A DNA stretch of 33,606 nt from Usnea hakonensis (taxonomy: Eukaryota; Ascomycota; Lecanoromycetes; Lecanorales; Parmeliaceae): assembly GCA_013423325.1 (NCBI GenBank), contig BLJB01000213.1:1-33606 (forward strand), written 5' to 3'. The notes below the pieces were generated by a model that was given only the letters and a program-made list of their open reading frames with translations, was not told where the DNA came from and made no database searches. Shown here one piece after another: positions 19,444-29,992 of the stretch. The position numbers and the translations under genes were made by a program. Positions within the stretch are counted from its first letter, which is position 1; each line of letters opens with the position of its first letter.

Positions 19444-21525
19444 TTACAGTGAATTATCAGTCCGCGCAAGCAGAGACCAAGACCAACTTCGCGGGAAAAA
19501 AAGGTTGCGTTTAATCGTAGCTTTGGTAGCTTCCGCTTCCGACAGCAGCAAGATTTGGTTCGAATCTGTCGAAGGTAGTAGAGCTTCAGTCCGATAGGTA
19601 CTCTCTCGCCTATCACCGAGCTCATATGTTGGAATGATGTGGGGATTGCCCTTCGTCCTGATCATGGTCCGTTGCTCAAAAGCATAGGCTAGCGAGATTA
19701 AAGTCTCCTCGCTCCAACGACGGCCAATAAATGCAATTCCAAAGGGAACGTTTGGAGCAACATCGACTAGAGTGCCCTTGGCATTCATGGAGATTTCCGT
19801 GTCGGGCGGGTAGAAGCCCAACGGGACCGTGACGATGGGCAACCCTGCAATCGCAGGAAGGTGGAAAGAAGTAAATGTAGGCATTACCAATGCATCGAGG
19901 CCATATCGATCAAGTGTTCCAATTATACCATGCACCTCAGCCATATGTAGGTTGGCTTCATATGCATCGTACGACTCTTTAGAATCATGAGTGATGTTCC
20001 CGTCAAACCCCGAGTCCCAAACGTATGTCTGTTCATACGTAAGCCTGCATCTGCAAACAGCAGCAATTTTATACATACATCGCGATCAGGATACTCCTCG
20101 CGAGGGTCACCTTTAGTGAACATTGTGATATCAGCCAGGTTCTTTACAGCATTGGGATTTCTCTTGAGCATTTCCAGATATGCGGAAAGCCCAGCGGTGA
20201 AGTCCGTGGCCATTACAATGTTGCTGTTGTGGGAAAAAGCGGGGACATCGAAAAGAGCAAAATCGGCATTGTCAAAAATCCTTGCACCAGAACCTCGGAT
20301 GAGATCCAGCGCCAATTCAAACGCAGCCATGATTGGATTGGTGGTATTGTCGAGGAAGTAGTTGATACCATTGCGCGGAACACCAATGCGAGCGCCCTCA
20401 AAGGCCGAGTAATTGCAGGCTTTGACATAGTCAGGCACGTGGTCAAATGGCTGAACAGAGGTCCAGTTGTCATTTGTGTCTTTCCCAGCTATCGCCTGCA
20501 ACAAGATGGCAGCATCCTTCACACTCTGCGCCATAGGTCCAACGGAGTCTTGCCGGGTACTAATTGGAATGACCATACTTCGTGACGTTAGGCCCAGGGT
20601 TGGTTTTATGCCCACTACGCTGCTTTTCTCCGCTGGAAGGACGATGCTGCCACTGGTCTCGGTGGCTAAAGCTCCTACCGCAAGGCCCAATGATGCTCCC
20701 ACCGCACTCCCACTGGAGCTCCCAGATGGATCTTGTCGAGGATGGTAAGCTCCGAGACATTGACCGCCATAGGCGCTCCACCCATGAGAAGAGCTTGCTT
20801 TTCGGGATCTAAATTGCGCCCACTCTCCCATAGTGGCCTTGCCTAAAATGACAGCGCCTGCATCTCTCAATTTCGTGGCGACTGTTGATTCACGAGAGAC
20901 TGCCGCTCCAAGTAGCGCAAACGAACCAGCTTTGTCTATTAGCTTTTTGCCGAGAATGCGAGACGAAGTTTTACCTGTATTGTTCATGCGATCAAGGGTT
21001 GCAATGTTATCCTTTAGACGTAAGTATATCTGTTCCAGAACAAACGGAGAGCTGCAACCTTGATGAGTATTGGGATGCCATGCAAAGGTCTGCTTCTGTT
21101 AGCACTTGCGTTTTACGAATGTCTTGACGAGAGATTTCGTACCCTCGCACGCGGCTAGCAGCGCGCTCATTGTCCAGGTTCTGCGCAATGAGGAAGGCAT
21201 CTGGATTGATCTCACTCACAGCATGAAGAAGTGGATTGACTTCATTTATACGTTGAATGTATGCCTTTAATACTTAGCGTTGAAGAAAAGATCATTTGAA
21301 GAGAAAGGAAGCACGTGCATGCACCAGATCTACGCTTGTCACCGCGCCGCTCTCTTGAAGAGCATTGATGTCTTCTATACTGGCCCGGTCCAGACGCAAA
21401 TCTGGATGGATTGGTATTCCTGGACATAGGTAAGTCACAGAGTCACCTAGGGCGCTTAGTCCAACAGCGAGTACAAGACAGGAAATGTACACCAGCCCCC
21501 GAAAACGGAGGCTGATTGAGAGCAT
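19444..21525 (-). CDS. Amidase signature family enzyme, predicted secreted, five exons
   Basis: Minus-strand exons: 21319-21525, 21143-21264, 21059-21089 (31 nt), 20079-21011 and 19444-20028; the joined protein is 625 residues. A hydrophobic segment (about residues 9-26) looks like a signal peptide. The catalytic triad of the family is visible: Lys120 in GIPILIKDNIA, the cis-serine in DPSGSSSGSAVG (about 219) and the nucleophile Ser242 in TETSGSIVLP. NNTT-type sequons suggest glycosylation. The enzyme should hydrolyse a carboxamide; the substrate is unknown, and this fungal subgroup is often annotated only as amidase or Glu-tRNA amidotransferase-like. Intron 1 fits the family best with a GC donor (21265-21318). 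After IIPTYELGD the frame runs about 55 residues longer than I expect for the group, so a missed 3' intron or an extension is possible. Confidence 0.88.
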
Positions 21526-22448
21526 TAATTGTGGGAGTGCTGAGCGGCGACACGATAGGAAGCGTTGGGGGACAGAGAGCTCGAGGCTCTAGTGAGTAAT
21601 AATCACGATGAAGACGAAGCAAGTCGAGGGAGACAGAGCGTAAAGGTGACAAGCTGACGAGACTATAGACTACTTGTATGTGTTTTGTAGGCTAGACAAA
21701 GGGAAAGGAGATCAATTTCCCGGATGGAGGGTGGAGGATAGAGGATGGTTGGATAGTGGATATTGGATAGTGGATAGTGGATGGAGTAGCACATTACTGA
21801 CCGCCAAGGGTGAGACAACGCGATAAGGGTAAGCAAATTTGGCTTGACAATGAAAACGCCCTCAACACAATATTTAGTCCACATTATTAGCCAAGGGCCC
21901 AACATTTTCAAGAAAGCTTTGAGCCAATTACGACGTAGTTTGATAATGAATGCAAATCCAAATGGAAGGATGACATAGATGTCAGCGAAAATGATTGTAA
22001 AGATAATGCAGGGACGGAGGACGGGAGGAGTCAGGAGGGGGAAATGAAGCATAGACCATAGAGTAAGGTAAGGTAAAGTACCTACTCTAGAGAATAATAA
22101 TGATACGAGACTTTCCAGTTTCCATTACTCTCTTCTCTAGATCACCCGTCAGTAAATTAATTTTTAGATAAGCAATTATACTTCTGCTCACCCAATATTT
22201 TAGGCCAAATCTAATCATGCCCTTCATCCTATTTGCTTTCATCATGATTCATATGTCAGTACGTATATAAAAATCTCCTTGTGGGTGATAGGAAACAAGG
22301 CTAAGACGATTGTTTTGGCTTCCTTCTGCTAGATCGGCTTAGAGCTGCCATGTCACGTGAGAACGCGCCGAGTGATTTACTTAAAGTAGCTAAGGTCACT
22401 TCTGACGCCTAGTTTTGACTAGCGTAAAACTCCTTTCGTGTTGTACGG
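21526..22448. other. Divergent intergenic region with simple repeats, amidase and ligase IV promoters
   Basis: This 923-bp interval lies between divergent genes. It contains a GGATAGT minisatellite (21722-21786), an AAGGTAAGGTAAAGTACC stretch (about 22065) and AT-rich sequence to about 22300. A 129-codon minus-strand frame (21663-22052) spans the repeat and has no motif. No gene is supported. Confidence 0.5.
21722..21786. repeat. GGATAGTGGAT minisatellite
   Basis: Imperfect repeats of GGATAGT, GGATATT and GGATGG run for about 65 bases, about 200 bp upstream of the amidase start codon. On one strand the array is purine-rich with a regular GGAT spacing. It is probably a simple sequence variable between strains. 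Confidence 0.7.
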
Positions 22449-25400
22449 ATGTACAAATGGGCTGGTGCATCATCTACTCCCGTCGCTGGTGGTATTGAAC
22501 AGGGGATTCAGTGGAAGCTCAGAGCCAGTGCAATCGGTATGCCAGACTCGCGAATGGTCGATGCCGGGAGTCCCGGTGACGATCCAATATCTGCCGTTAG
22601 AGATGAGGAGCTGGATGAGAAATTTCCAAACCGGCCGCGCAACCACTCCAAGACCCTTCCGTTCCATGACCTTTTCTTGACTCTCTTCAATCCATTAAAT
22701 GACAACAAAAAGAAGCCCACAGGTCCAGTCATGTCGAGAAAGAAACAGGGTCCTCATGGGCCCGCCGGCCAAAGCCCGCATGAGATTCGCCAGAGGATCA
22801 TAGAGCGCTTCATTTCGAGGTGGAAGAAAGAAGTAGGCAATGATATTCACCCCGCTTTTCGCTTGATCATCCCGGAGAAGGACCGGCAACGGGCGATGTA
22901 TGGTCTGAAAGAGAAAACCATAGCCAAATTACTCATCAAGATTATGAGACTTAACAAAGATGCCGAAGACGCATACAGTTTACTTAATTGGAAGCAGCCC
23001 GGCCAGAATTCGGTCAGTAGGATGGCTGGAGACTTCGCAGGTCGTTGCTACGAAGCTATTTCTAAGAGACCCATTCTTACAGAAGTTGGAAATATGACAA
23101 TCGGCGAGGTCAATGACCTTCTTGACAAGCTCTCTGCAGCTCAAAAAGAGGAATCTCAAGAGCCGATTTTTGCAGAGTTTTACAAGAAGATGAACGCTGA
23201 GGAGATGATGTGGTTGATTCGAATCATTCTCCGTCAAATGAAGGTAGGGGCTACAGAAAAGACTTTCTTTAACATTTGGCATCCGGATGCGGATAGCCTC
23301 TTCAACGTGTCTTCCAATCTTCGCCGGGTCTGTTGGGAGCTCTACGATACTTCTTTGCGCTTAGAGGGAGAAGAACGAGGGATTACGTTGATGCAATGTT
23401 TTCAGCCACAATTAGCTCAATTTCAGATGCACTCATTTCAGAAAATGGTCGAAAAAATGAAGCCAACCGAAGATGATCCTGTATTTTGGATCGAAGAAAA
23501 GGTACGTCATTCTGAAGTCCAGGCAGCTCTTTTCAGAGCTTTGAATCTAGCGTCCTATTTCGAAGACATATCGTCTACAGGTCCCAGGAAACGTCACGAA
23601 CAGCAATACTAATCCCCGAATCGTCACCAGCTTGACGGAGAGAGAATGCAACTTCACATGATCAACGACGACGAGACACCTGGAGGGAAAAAATTCGGCT
23701 TCTGGTCACGGAAAGCCAAGGACTACACCTATCTCTACGGCAAAGGATTTGAAGATCCAAATTCGGCGCTAACTCGGCACCTCAAAGAAGCATTTGATGA
23801 GGGAGTAGAGAACATCGTATTGGATGGCGAGATGATCACATGGGACCCCGAGCAGGACGCAATGGTACCTTTTGGGTATGTTCACCTCGGAGCGAATCAG
23901 TCCTAACAAGCGTTTGAGATTTGAGTCTTAAGCGTCTTCTGGGAGCGCAGGGCTCTGCTGGCCCCAAAAAGCAGTTTTTTGAAAGAACGAATCCTGATCA
24001 CAAGCTATTTGTAGGACGCTTAAGACAGCAGCCCTCGCTCAACAACAAAATGAATTTGCGACGAAAAGCATTCGACCGCTGTACAAAGTGTTCGACGTCC
24101 TATACCTCAACGGACAAGAAATAACAAATTATACATTACGCGATCGAAGAAGAGCACTTGAAAGGACAGTCAAAGGCGTCGCTCGAAGGATGGAAGTTCA
24201 CACGTACGAAGAAGCTCGAAACGCCACAGCAATCGACCCCCTGCTGCGGAAAGTTGTGGCGGAGGCATCTGAGGGCTTAGTACTCAAGAATCCTCGTTCT
24301 CCGTATCGCCTAAACGAACGCAATGATGATTGGATGAAGGTCAAACCTGAATATATGACAGAGTTTGGGGAAAATCTCGACTGCCTGATTGTTGGTGGCT
24401 ACTATGGTTCTGGTCATCGCGGTGGCAGATTATCATCCTTCATGTGCGGTCTACGGGTTGACCAAAATCAAATAAGTCAAGGAGCCAGCCCAATGAGATT
24501 CTATTCCTTCTTCAAGGTTGGAGGTGGTTTCACTGCAGGTGACTACGCTGAACTTCGCCATCGGACTGACGGTAAATGGAGAAAATGGGATTCAAGGCAC
24601 CCGCCCACGGAATATGTTGCACTGGGTGGCGATCAGCTGCAATTTGAGAGGCCAGACGAGTGGATACTGCCAAGCGATTCTGTTGTGGTCGAGGTAAAAG
24701 CTGCGTCCGTCGCAGTGACAGATCAATTCAAGATGGGATTCACTTTGCGCTTCCCCAGGTTCAAGAAGCTCCGTACCGATCGTACCTGGGAGACCGCGCT
24801 CTCAATATCAGACTTTATTACCCTTAAAGGGAATGCGGAGAAAGCAGGGAAAGAGAAACAATTCAAGGTTGACGACGGCAGGAGAAAAAGACAGCGGATA
24901 GCTAAGAAAAAGCCTCTCATGGTAGCAGGTACTGAGACTCTGGTCGATGCGCCATTTGGTGGGGAAGCGAGCAACGTGTTTCAAGGTCTAAATCTTTGTG
25001 CGTTTGGGAAAGCCCGTCACACAGTATCAAGCTAAGAGAGCAGATATAATGACAGGATCTCAGAAACCCGAGAAAAGGTCGAAAGCAGATTTAGAGCATC
25101 TGGTCAAGTCCAATGGTGGCAAAATCGTCCAGAATAATTCGAGACCCAACACAGTCTGTATAGGAGACCAGCGTAGGTATTCCAGGAGTTATGACTGCTC
25201 CGAGGTGCTAATGGTGTTCTAAGGGACCGTCCACGTTGCGTCGTTATGCAAGCGCCGCAACGTAGATGTCATCAAACCATCTTGGATTTTCGACAACATC
25301 CGGCAAAGCGAAGTTGACCAAGGCAGACCCGTATTGCTGTTACCTTTGGAGCCAAGGTAGCACATTGGATCTTGTCAAATGCAAGGCAATATTGACCCGA

Positions 25401-26111
25401 AATAGACACATGTTTTTCACTACCACGGAATCAGAATCTCAAATCAAAGGTGCCATAGACCATTATGGCGACAGCTTTGCCAGGGATGTTACAGTAAATG
25501 AACTCAAGGAGGTGCGGAGATGTTCAGAAAATTTCGCAACCCTGGATGCTAATCTTTGACCACCAGATCTTCAGTTCCATGCCTGCCAAGTATGAGCACG
25601 GCTTCAGTGCGAAAGAGTTCAAAGACGAGCTTGAAGAGCACGGACACAACCTAGAAGATCTTCCAGGCTGGATGTTTAAAGGCTTACTTCTCTACAATGG
25701 CCTACATCCTGCGAATGACGCTTTGTTAACGGACATGGGTCTGGAAATCAGGACCAAGCAAGCTTACGATACTGCTAGGTTTGCTGGAGCGCGTCTCACA
25801 AACGATCTGAAGGAAGGCGTCACGCACGTTATTGTAGGACAGGACAGGAGCGTTACAAGAACTCTAAGACAGACAACATCAGAGTAACGCTCACGAAGCC
25901 AAGTGCGTCTTATCTGTGCGTCTACTGATATGTACAGGTTTCAGCGTCTTCCACGCTTGGTGACGATCGATTGGATTGAGCAAAGCTGGCAACAGAGAAC
26001 GCTGCTGGACGAAGAACGTAGGTTCTATTTCTTGGCAGGATTCCTTCTTCGGACCTCGCGATGTGTTGTAACTGATTTCTGATCGGGCCAGCAGGATTCG
26101 CACCAACGTGA
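22449..26111 (+). CDS. LIG4: DNA ligase IV, nine exons
   Basis: Exons: 22449-23501, 23631-23875, 24015-24997, 25044-25172, 25224-25356, 25406-25511, 25567-25883, 25938-26017 and 26095-26111. The joined frame gives 1020 residues, or 990 if translation starts at the second ATG (22539), close to the usual size. An N-terminal DNA-binding domain is followed by the adenylation domain with EEK-LDGERMQ (active-site Lys351), FGFWSRKAKDYTYLYG, LDGEMITW, EGLVLKNP and WMKVKPEY. The OB-fold includes GFTLRFPRFKKLR. Two BRCT repeats follow (SNGGKIVQ..VIKPSWIFDNIRQ and LPGWMFKGLLLY..LVTIDWIEQSW). Ligase IV with its XRCC4/Lif1 partner seals breaks in non-homologous end joining in the nucleus. Splicing removes frames at 23921-24014 and 24998-25035 that would otherwise look coding. 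All junctions keep the frame, so the gene appears functional. Confidence 0.95.
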
Positions 26112-26775
26112 AGCGCTCATTCTTGACCTCTACGTCCTCAGAATCGATCGCATCAGTTCTTCGAAAACGGCAAGCTCGGGAGGTCTCATGGCGAGGGCGC
26201 AGTTACTCGGGAGACAACATGGTCTGAGTGACTGGCGTAATTGGATATGGTGGTCAGGAGGCTAGGGGTGGGTCAATGCAGCACGCAGTAATGCGTTTTG
26301 GATGAGTTGCAAAAGACGCCAAAGCATGCTGCGGTGGCACGAACACTTTCTCGACCCAAAAAGAATAAGTCTTATCAGGGTGTGAAACGTGCAACAGGCA
26401 GACGTCGTAGCATCAATGTTACAATATATGTATGGTGTACTTGATCTATCGCGTGCGGTTACCTTTTCCGTAAGAGGAAGGTGGTCAGCCGGTTCGGCTA
26501 CTCCGATTCTCTTATCGCCCCTTGCATAATCTTGCATCATTGCAGGTGGTGGAAAAAAAAGATTGGATGCATGCATTTGCATGGTTCTGGAAAAATAAGA
26601 ACGAGGCGGGAATGCCTTGAAGGTTGAAAGGAGTTAGTTGGTAGAGGTGGTGGAGGATGGAAATAGAAGCCTTGTTGATACACTACTCTTAACAGTTGAG
26701 ATATTCATATCGCTTAAATGCTATCAATAATGACGAAAATTTTCGAGATTGACATCTGGATACCACCAACATGGC
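26112..26775. other. Convergent intergenic region, no gene seen
   Basis: This holds the 3' flank of ligase IV and of the minus-strand gene ending at 26776. A 106-codon minus-strand frame (26262-26582) has no recognisable motif. Short purine runs occur near 26550-26660. Nothing else is supported. Confidence 0.55.
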
Positions 26776-28245
26776 TTACGCTTTGATGCCTGCCCAGCGT
26801 TCTGGTATAGCCCCTTTCCCCTCATGTCTTTCACCTTCCACTTCCGATGCCGTCTTCCCAGACTGCCGAGCCGGCAACCACAATTTTGCCCGACCCGGGC
26901 TAGCATCACTCAATTTGCCCACTTTCCGCATGTTCATCTCGAGGACAATGACGCGGAGGAAATTGCTGTTTTCGCGAGGCTCTCGCTGGCGAGGAAGCGA
27001 CACATGCGGGACGCCGTCTGCGACATCTAGCGCTTGCTGCTGAGAGATAAAGATAGGAGGCGACGAGGCCTTTTCGGAGCCGCCCTTCTTTCGGCGGTAG
27101 GTTTGTAATTGAATTGATGATTTGCAGTCGGATTGCAAATGTAAAGGGCTCTCTCGTTCCAGGTGGTGATACAAATCTGACGGCGATATCGTGATTGGGT
27201 TCAGATATCGTCGCAAGGCTGGGTCAGGGGTAACAATAGATGGCAGAGGTCGTCTCTCATCGGTGAATTGCGGAGAGATAGATAGTAGAGACCGAGACAA
27301 GAAGTCGTCTGGCGGGACGGTGGGCACGGCAAAGGTGGAAAAGGATTGGGCAGCAGAGCGTATTTTCCGGAACGATGCTGTCAGATTCGACTTAAATGAC
27401 GATCTGCTTCTCGCAGTCTGTGTACGTTCTGGGGACAGCTCATCCAAACAATCTTGATTGAATTCAGCCTCCGCGTCCATCCCAGCTGCTTTGGGCAGGA
27501 GCGGATGATTGAAAGCGCACTCCTCCCCTTTGGAAGCAGAGATACTTTTCTGGCGTCTGTCAGATCCGATACGGTCGCCAATTACCAGCTCAGGCGTCAC
27601 CGGGTCACCGACCGATTTCAGCGACTCGGTATCCGTTCCCAGGGACGGCATCGACTCGCTGGACAGTGACCGGAGCGACGATAACGCATCCAAAGTCGCG
27701 TCACTCTCAAAGCCGCGGCTTTCCGACTCAGCCTCCTCTGGGGAGCTTAACAGCAGGCCCCAAGATTGAGGACTAGATGCTGAAATTGTGCGCCTCGGAA
27801 TCTCCTTTTGCCCTCTATCCTTTCTCGCGGTTCCAGCACGAACCGATCCCTTGCGCGTTTTTTCTTCTAAGCTCGGGTGGTAAACTGACTTGGGCAACGA
27901 AGTCATAGCAAGTAAGGCTGCAACAGATGAAGGTGTTGAGGAGGCATTGTGTGGGCTGCTAACGTCTTTGCGTATTTGGTCTCTGGACGTGGACTCTCTA
28001 CTTTTCCTTCGGGATCCATTCCTAGTTTTGGTTGGAATTACCACCGGTTTGGTGGTTGACTGGGGCGTCAGCATTTTGGGCGGCATGGCTGCACTTGCAG
28101 CCTTGTCTTTTCTCGGGACATTTTCTACCACGGTGGCGGGCATCTTTTCCGTGTCCTTAGGTTTCGTGGAAGTAGTGGAGGAAGAGGACTTGTAGAGGTA
28201 TGCCCGTGGAACCATCATGACGGAAGGCAGTAGCAAGTGTTTCAC
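26776..28245 (-). CDS. Uncharacterised serine-rich protein with conserved-looking C-terminal box
   Basis: Single exon, 489 residues; I cannot assign a function. The protein may begin at the first ATG (MKHLLLPSVM) or at MMVPRAYLYK ten residues later. About 430 residues are disordered and rich in Ser, Lys, Arg and Pro, with several RRxS-type possible phosphorylation sites and a short hydrophobic-aromatic stretch, DFLSRSLLSISPQFTDERRP. The last 60 residues look ordered: NFLRVIVLEMNMRKVGKL, GRAKLWLPAR and a final PERWAGIKA. I recall similar endings in unnamed proteins of other Pezizomycotina, which would make it a conserved family of unknown role, but that needs a search. The intact length and biased composition argue for a real gene. 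No membrane segment or signal peptide is seen. Confidence 0.75.
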   Translation of the reverse strand: MKHLLLPSVMMVPRAYLYKSSSSTTSTKPKDTEKMPATVVENVPRKDKAASAAMPPKMLTPQSTTKPVVIPTKTRNGSRRKSRESTSRDQIRKDVSSPHNASSTPSSVAALLAMTSLPKSVYHPSLEEKTRKGSVRAGTARKDRGQKEIPRRTISASSPQSWGLLLSSPEEAESESRGFESDATLDALSSLRSLSSESMPSLGTDTESLKSVGDPVTPELVIGDRIGSDRRQKSISASKGEECAFNHPLLPKAAGMDAEAEFNQDCLDELSPERTQTARSRSSFKSNLTASFRKIRSAAQSFSTFAVPTVPPDDFLSRSLLSISPQFTDERRPLPSIVTPDPALRRYLNPITISPSDLYHHLERESPLHLQSDCKSSIQLQTYRRKKGGSEKASSPPIFISQQQALDVADGVPHVSLPRQREPRENSNFLRVIVLEMNMRKVGKLSDASPGRAKLWLPARQSGKTASEVEGERHEGKGAIPERWAGIKA

Positions 28246-28678
28246 CCGAGGTTAGGAGCCAAAAGCGGTTGGCAGGGGAGGGCTGTCGAAGGTGGGCTAG
28301 GGGACAAAAGGACGGGTGGGTACGATTTGTACCCTCAGAGTGTTCATCTGTGCGCCCGGAGACAGGTCAGACGGAGATATAGCGGACAGCTGAGTGATGT
28401 CACGTAAATATTTCTGGGTTTATAGGTAGAGGTATAGACATAGATGTAGATGTCGAATAAATGGCCAAGGTGCTGATGTTCCGGAAGTAAGGGGGGAAGA
28501 GGGTTGGCGCAATGGGAATATAGGACATGTCGGCGATGAATGGACAGGAGTTGAGGTAAGGAGTGTAGAGTACGGTCCGTGCGCAGGAGCAGATAGTCGA
28601 TGCGTATGTGGTAAGGTAATAATTTTGTCCCTTGATTATTGGTGGGTAAGCATTCCGTAAAGCATGGTTGGTGGAAGA

Positions 28679-28703
28679 GATAGGATAAGGCTCTTATCCT
28701 ATC
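28679..28703. promoter_or_regulatory. Perfect 11-bp hairpin containing GATA words
   Basis: GATAGGATAAG (28679-28689) and its exact complement CTTATCCTATC (28693-28703) are separated by only GCT. Each strand therefore carries AGATAG and GATAAG, the latter a core of fungal GATA-factor sites (nitrogen, light or iron regulators). It lies about 435 bp upstream of the start codon at 28245. It could be a double GATA site, a cruciform, or a hairpin in a long leader. Confidence 0.55.
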
Positions 28704-28726
28704 GATCCGTAAGCTGATTTGGAACA

Positions 28727-28754
28727 GAGTGGGAGAGTGGGAGAGTGGGAAGAG
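28727..28754. repeat. GGGAGAGT short tandem repeat
   Basis: Two exact copies of GGGAGAGT follow a partial copy and run into GGGAAGAG, giving a purine-only tract apart from the T bases. It lies 24 bases past the GATA hairpin in the same upstream region. Confidence 0.7.
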
Positions 28755-29299
28755 AGGCTGGATGAAATTCAACGGAGGGAAAGATAAGAAAGAGCACACG
28801 ACACGAGCAGCAGGCAGCCAGGCCCAGCGTATCAGCCACGCGCGTATCAGCGCAAAATAGTCCAATTCGTTCACCGGCTAAAGTAAATTATTTCAAGTAG
28901 ATAAACAGTATCCGTAATCAAAAGATCCCTTTAGGTAGACAAGGTAGGGTAGCGAGTCTGTTTGATACTGTTTTATGTAGATAGTACGTAAAGCTCTAGG
29001 CGGTATATTGTAATTTTGTTGGCTGTGACATATTATTATTATTGCTGACTGCAGATGAAAAGTAAGTAGGGAGTTCGCCGATAAGACTGTGGTCAATGTC
29101 ACTTTCCACTTGTGGTGGTAGACCGTGGTTGGAAAAAAGAGAGCAGGTGCGACGTCAGAGTGAATCTAATCTCAATAATCAGACCAAGACCGAGCAGACC
29201 AGACCATGTACGAATATTAAAGTACCATTTTAGAAGTTGATCTTGCATTGGCCTGGTAGGGAGGTAACCTATTTCTCATTCGACTTGCAGTAATCGTAG

Positions 29300-29335
29300 A
29301 TAGCTAAAGTAGCTAAAGTAGGTAGCTACTAAAGT
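29300..29335. repeat. TAGCTAAAG short repeat
   Basis: TAGCTAAAG is repeated twice, followed by the variant TAGGTAGCTACTAAAGTAG with an internal GTAGCTAC palindrome. It is a short local duplication in the intergenic region, of unknown significance. Confidence 0.5.
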
Positions 29336-29992
29336 AGATGGGTGGTATCGGAGGAACTTCCGGTAGAGTATTCCTACAAGTAAGAACAACTCCGTACAGC
29401 CTTTTCAGCTCCACATCGGATGACCGGCTCATAATCTTCCATCCAATGAAACATGAGCCATTCGGCAAAGTACTCCGCGCCCTTCGTCTAATTTCGATCT
29501 TAGCTAATACGTACCTACCTATTACACAATTCATAAGTCATATCATTATCAATAATGCTACCGAGTAATGATGCCGCGTTTCCGGCTTTCCCGCTGGCTC
29601 CGATTTCATTTCTTATTGTGGAACAGTATTATATTATTTACAATTTACAATTTATGCATGTGTTTTCCGAAACAGTCCAACTGCGCTTCATAGGGTTTGG
29701 TGGCTAGGAGCCTAGGACGGTATTAAGATACGGATGTAACGGAGTTAGCAGCCGCCCTTTGGAAAGTCCGAGGGTCCTGTCTCTGGCAATTGAAAGATGC
29801 TACTTCTAACGTCGTTCAGAACAAGCAAGAGTAAAACACGTTCTTCAATGAAGCGCTTGATATTTATTGTTGTAAAGCGATACTTAAATTGACATCCGAC
29901 TTCAAATGGCCTAAAGCTGAGGTAAACCCTTACCAAAGAAAAACCTCCAGAACAGCCATCTTGCTCCAGGCGAGCAATAAGCATCATCTCCA

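Larger units (their letters stand above)
28246..29992. other. Long intergenic region, regulatory-looking, no supported gene
   Basis: This 1.75 kb separates two minus-strand genes. The part nearest 28245 is purine-rich on the plus strand (pyrimidine-rich on the coding strand), as in leaders of fungal genes, and creates a false 176-codon frame at 28344-28874. It holds an 11-bp perfect hairpin (28679-28703), a GGGAGAGT triple repeat (28727-28754) and TAGCTAAAG repeats (29300-29335). Small frames near 29313-29568 occur on both strands and lack motifs. A regulatory upstream region or an unseen non-coding RNA is possible. Confidence 0.45.

Noticed and set aside
19125..19514. 129-codon plus-strand frame
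   Set aside because: It overlaps the amidase 3' end in antisense and shows no recognisable motif.
23876..24014. Apparent ligase IV coding segment LKRLLGAQGSAGPKK
   Set aside because: Using the acceptor at 24014 instead gives GTLKTAALAQQ..RPLYKVFDVLYLNG, which follows the adenylation domain exactly; the segment is intronic.
28344..28874. 176-codon minus-strand frame rich in Leu, Ser, Pro and His
   Set aside because: It arises from a pyrimidine-rich upstream region, has biased composition without domains, and overlaps repeats and a hairpin.
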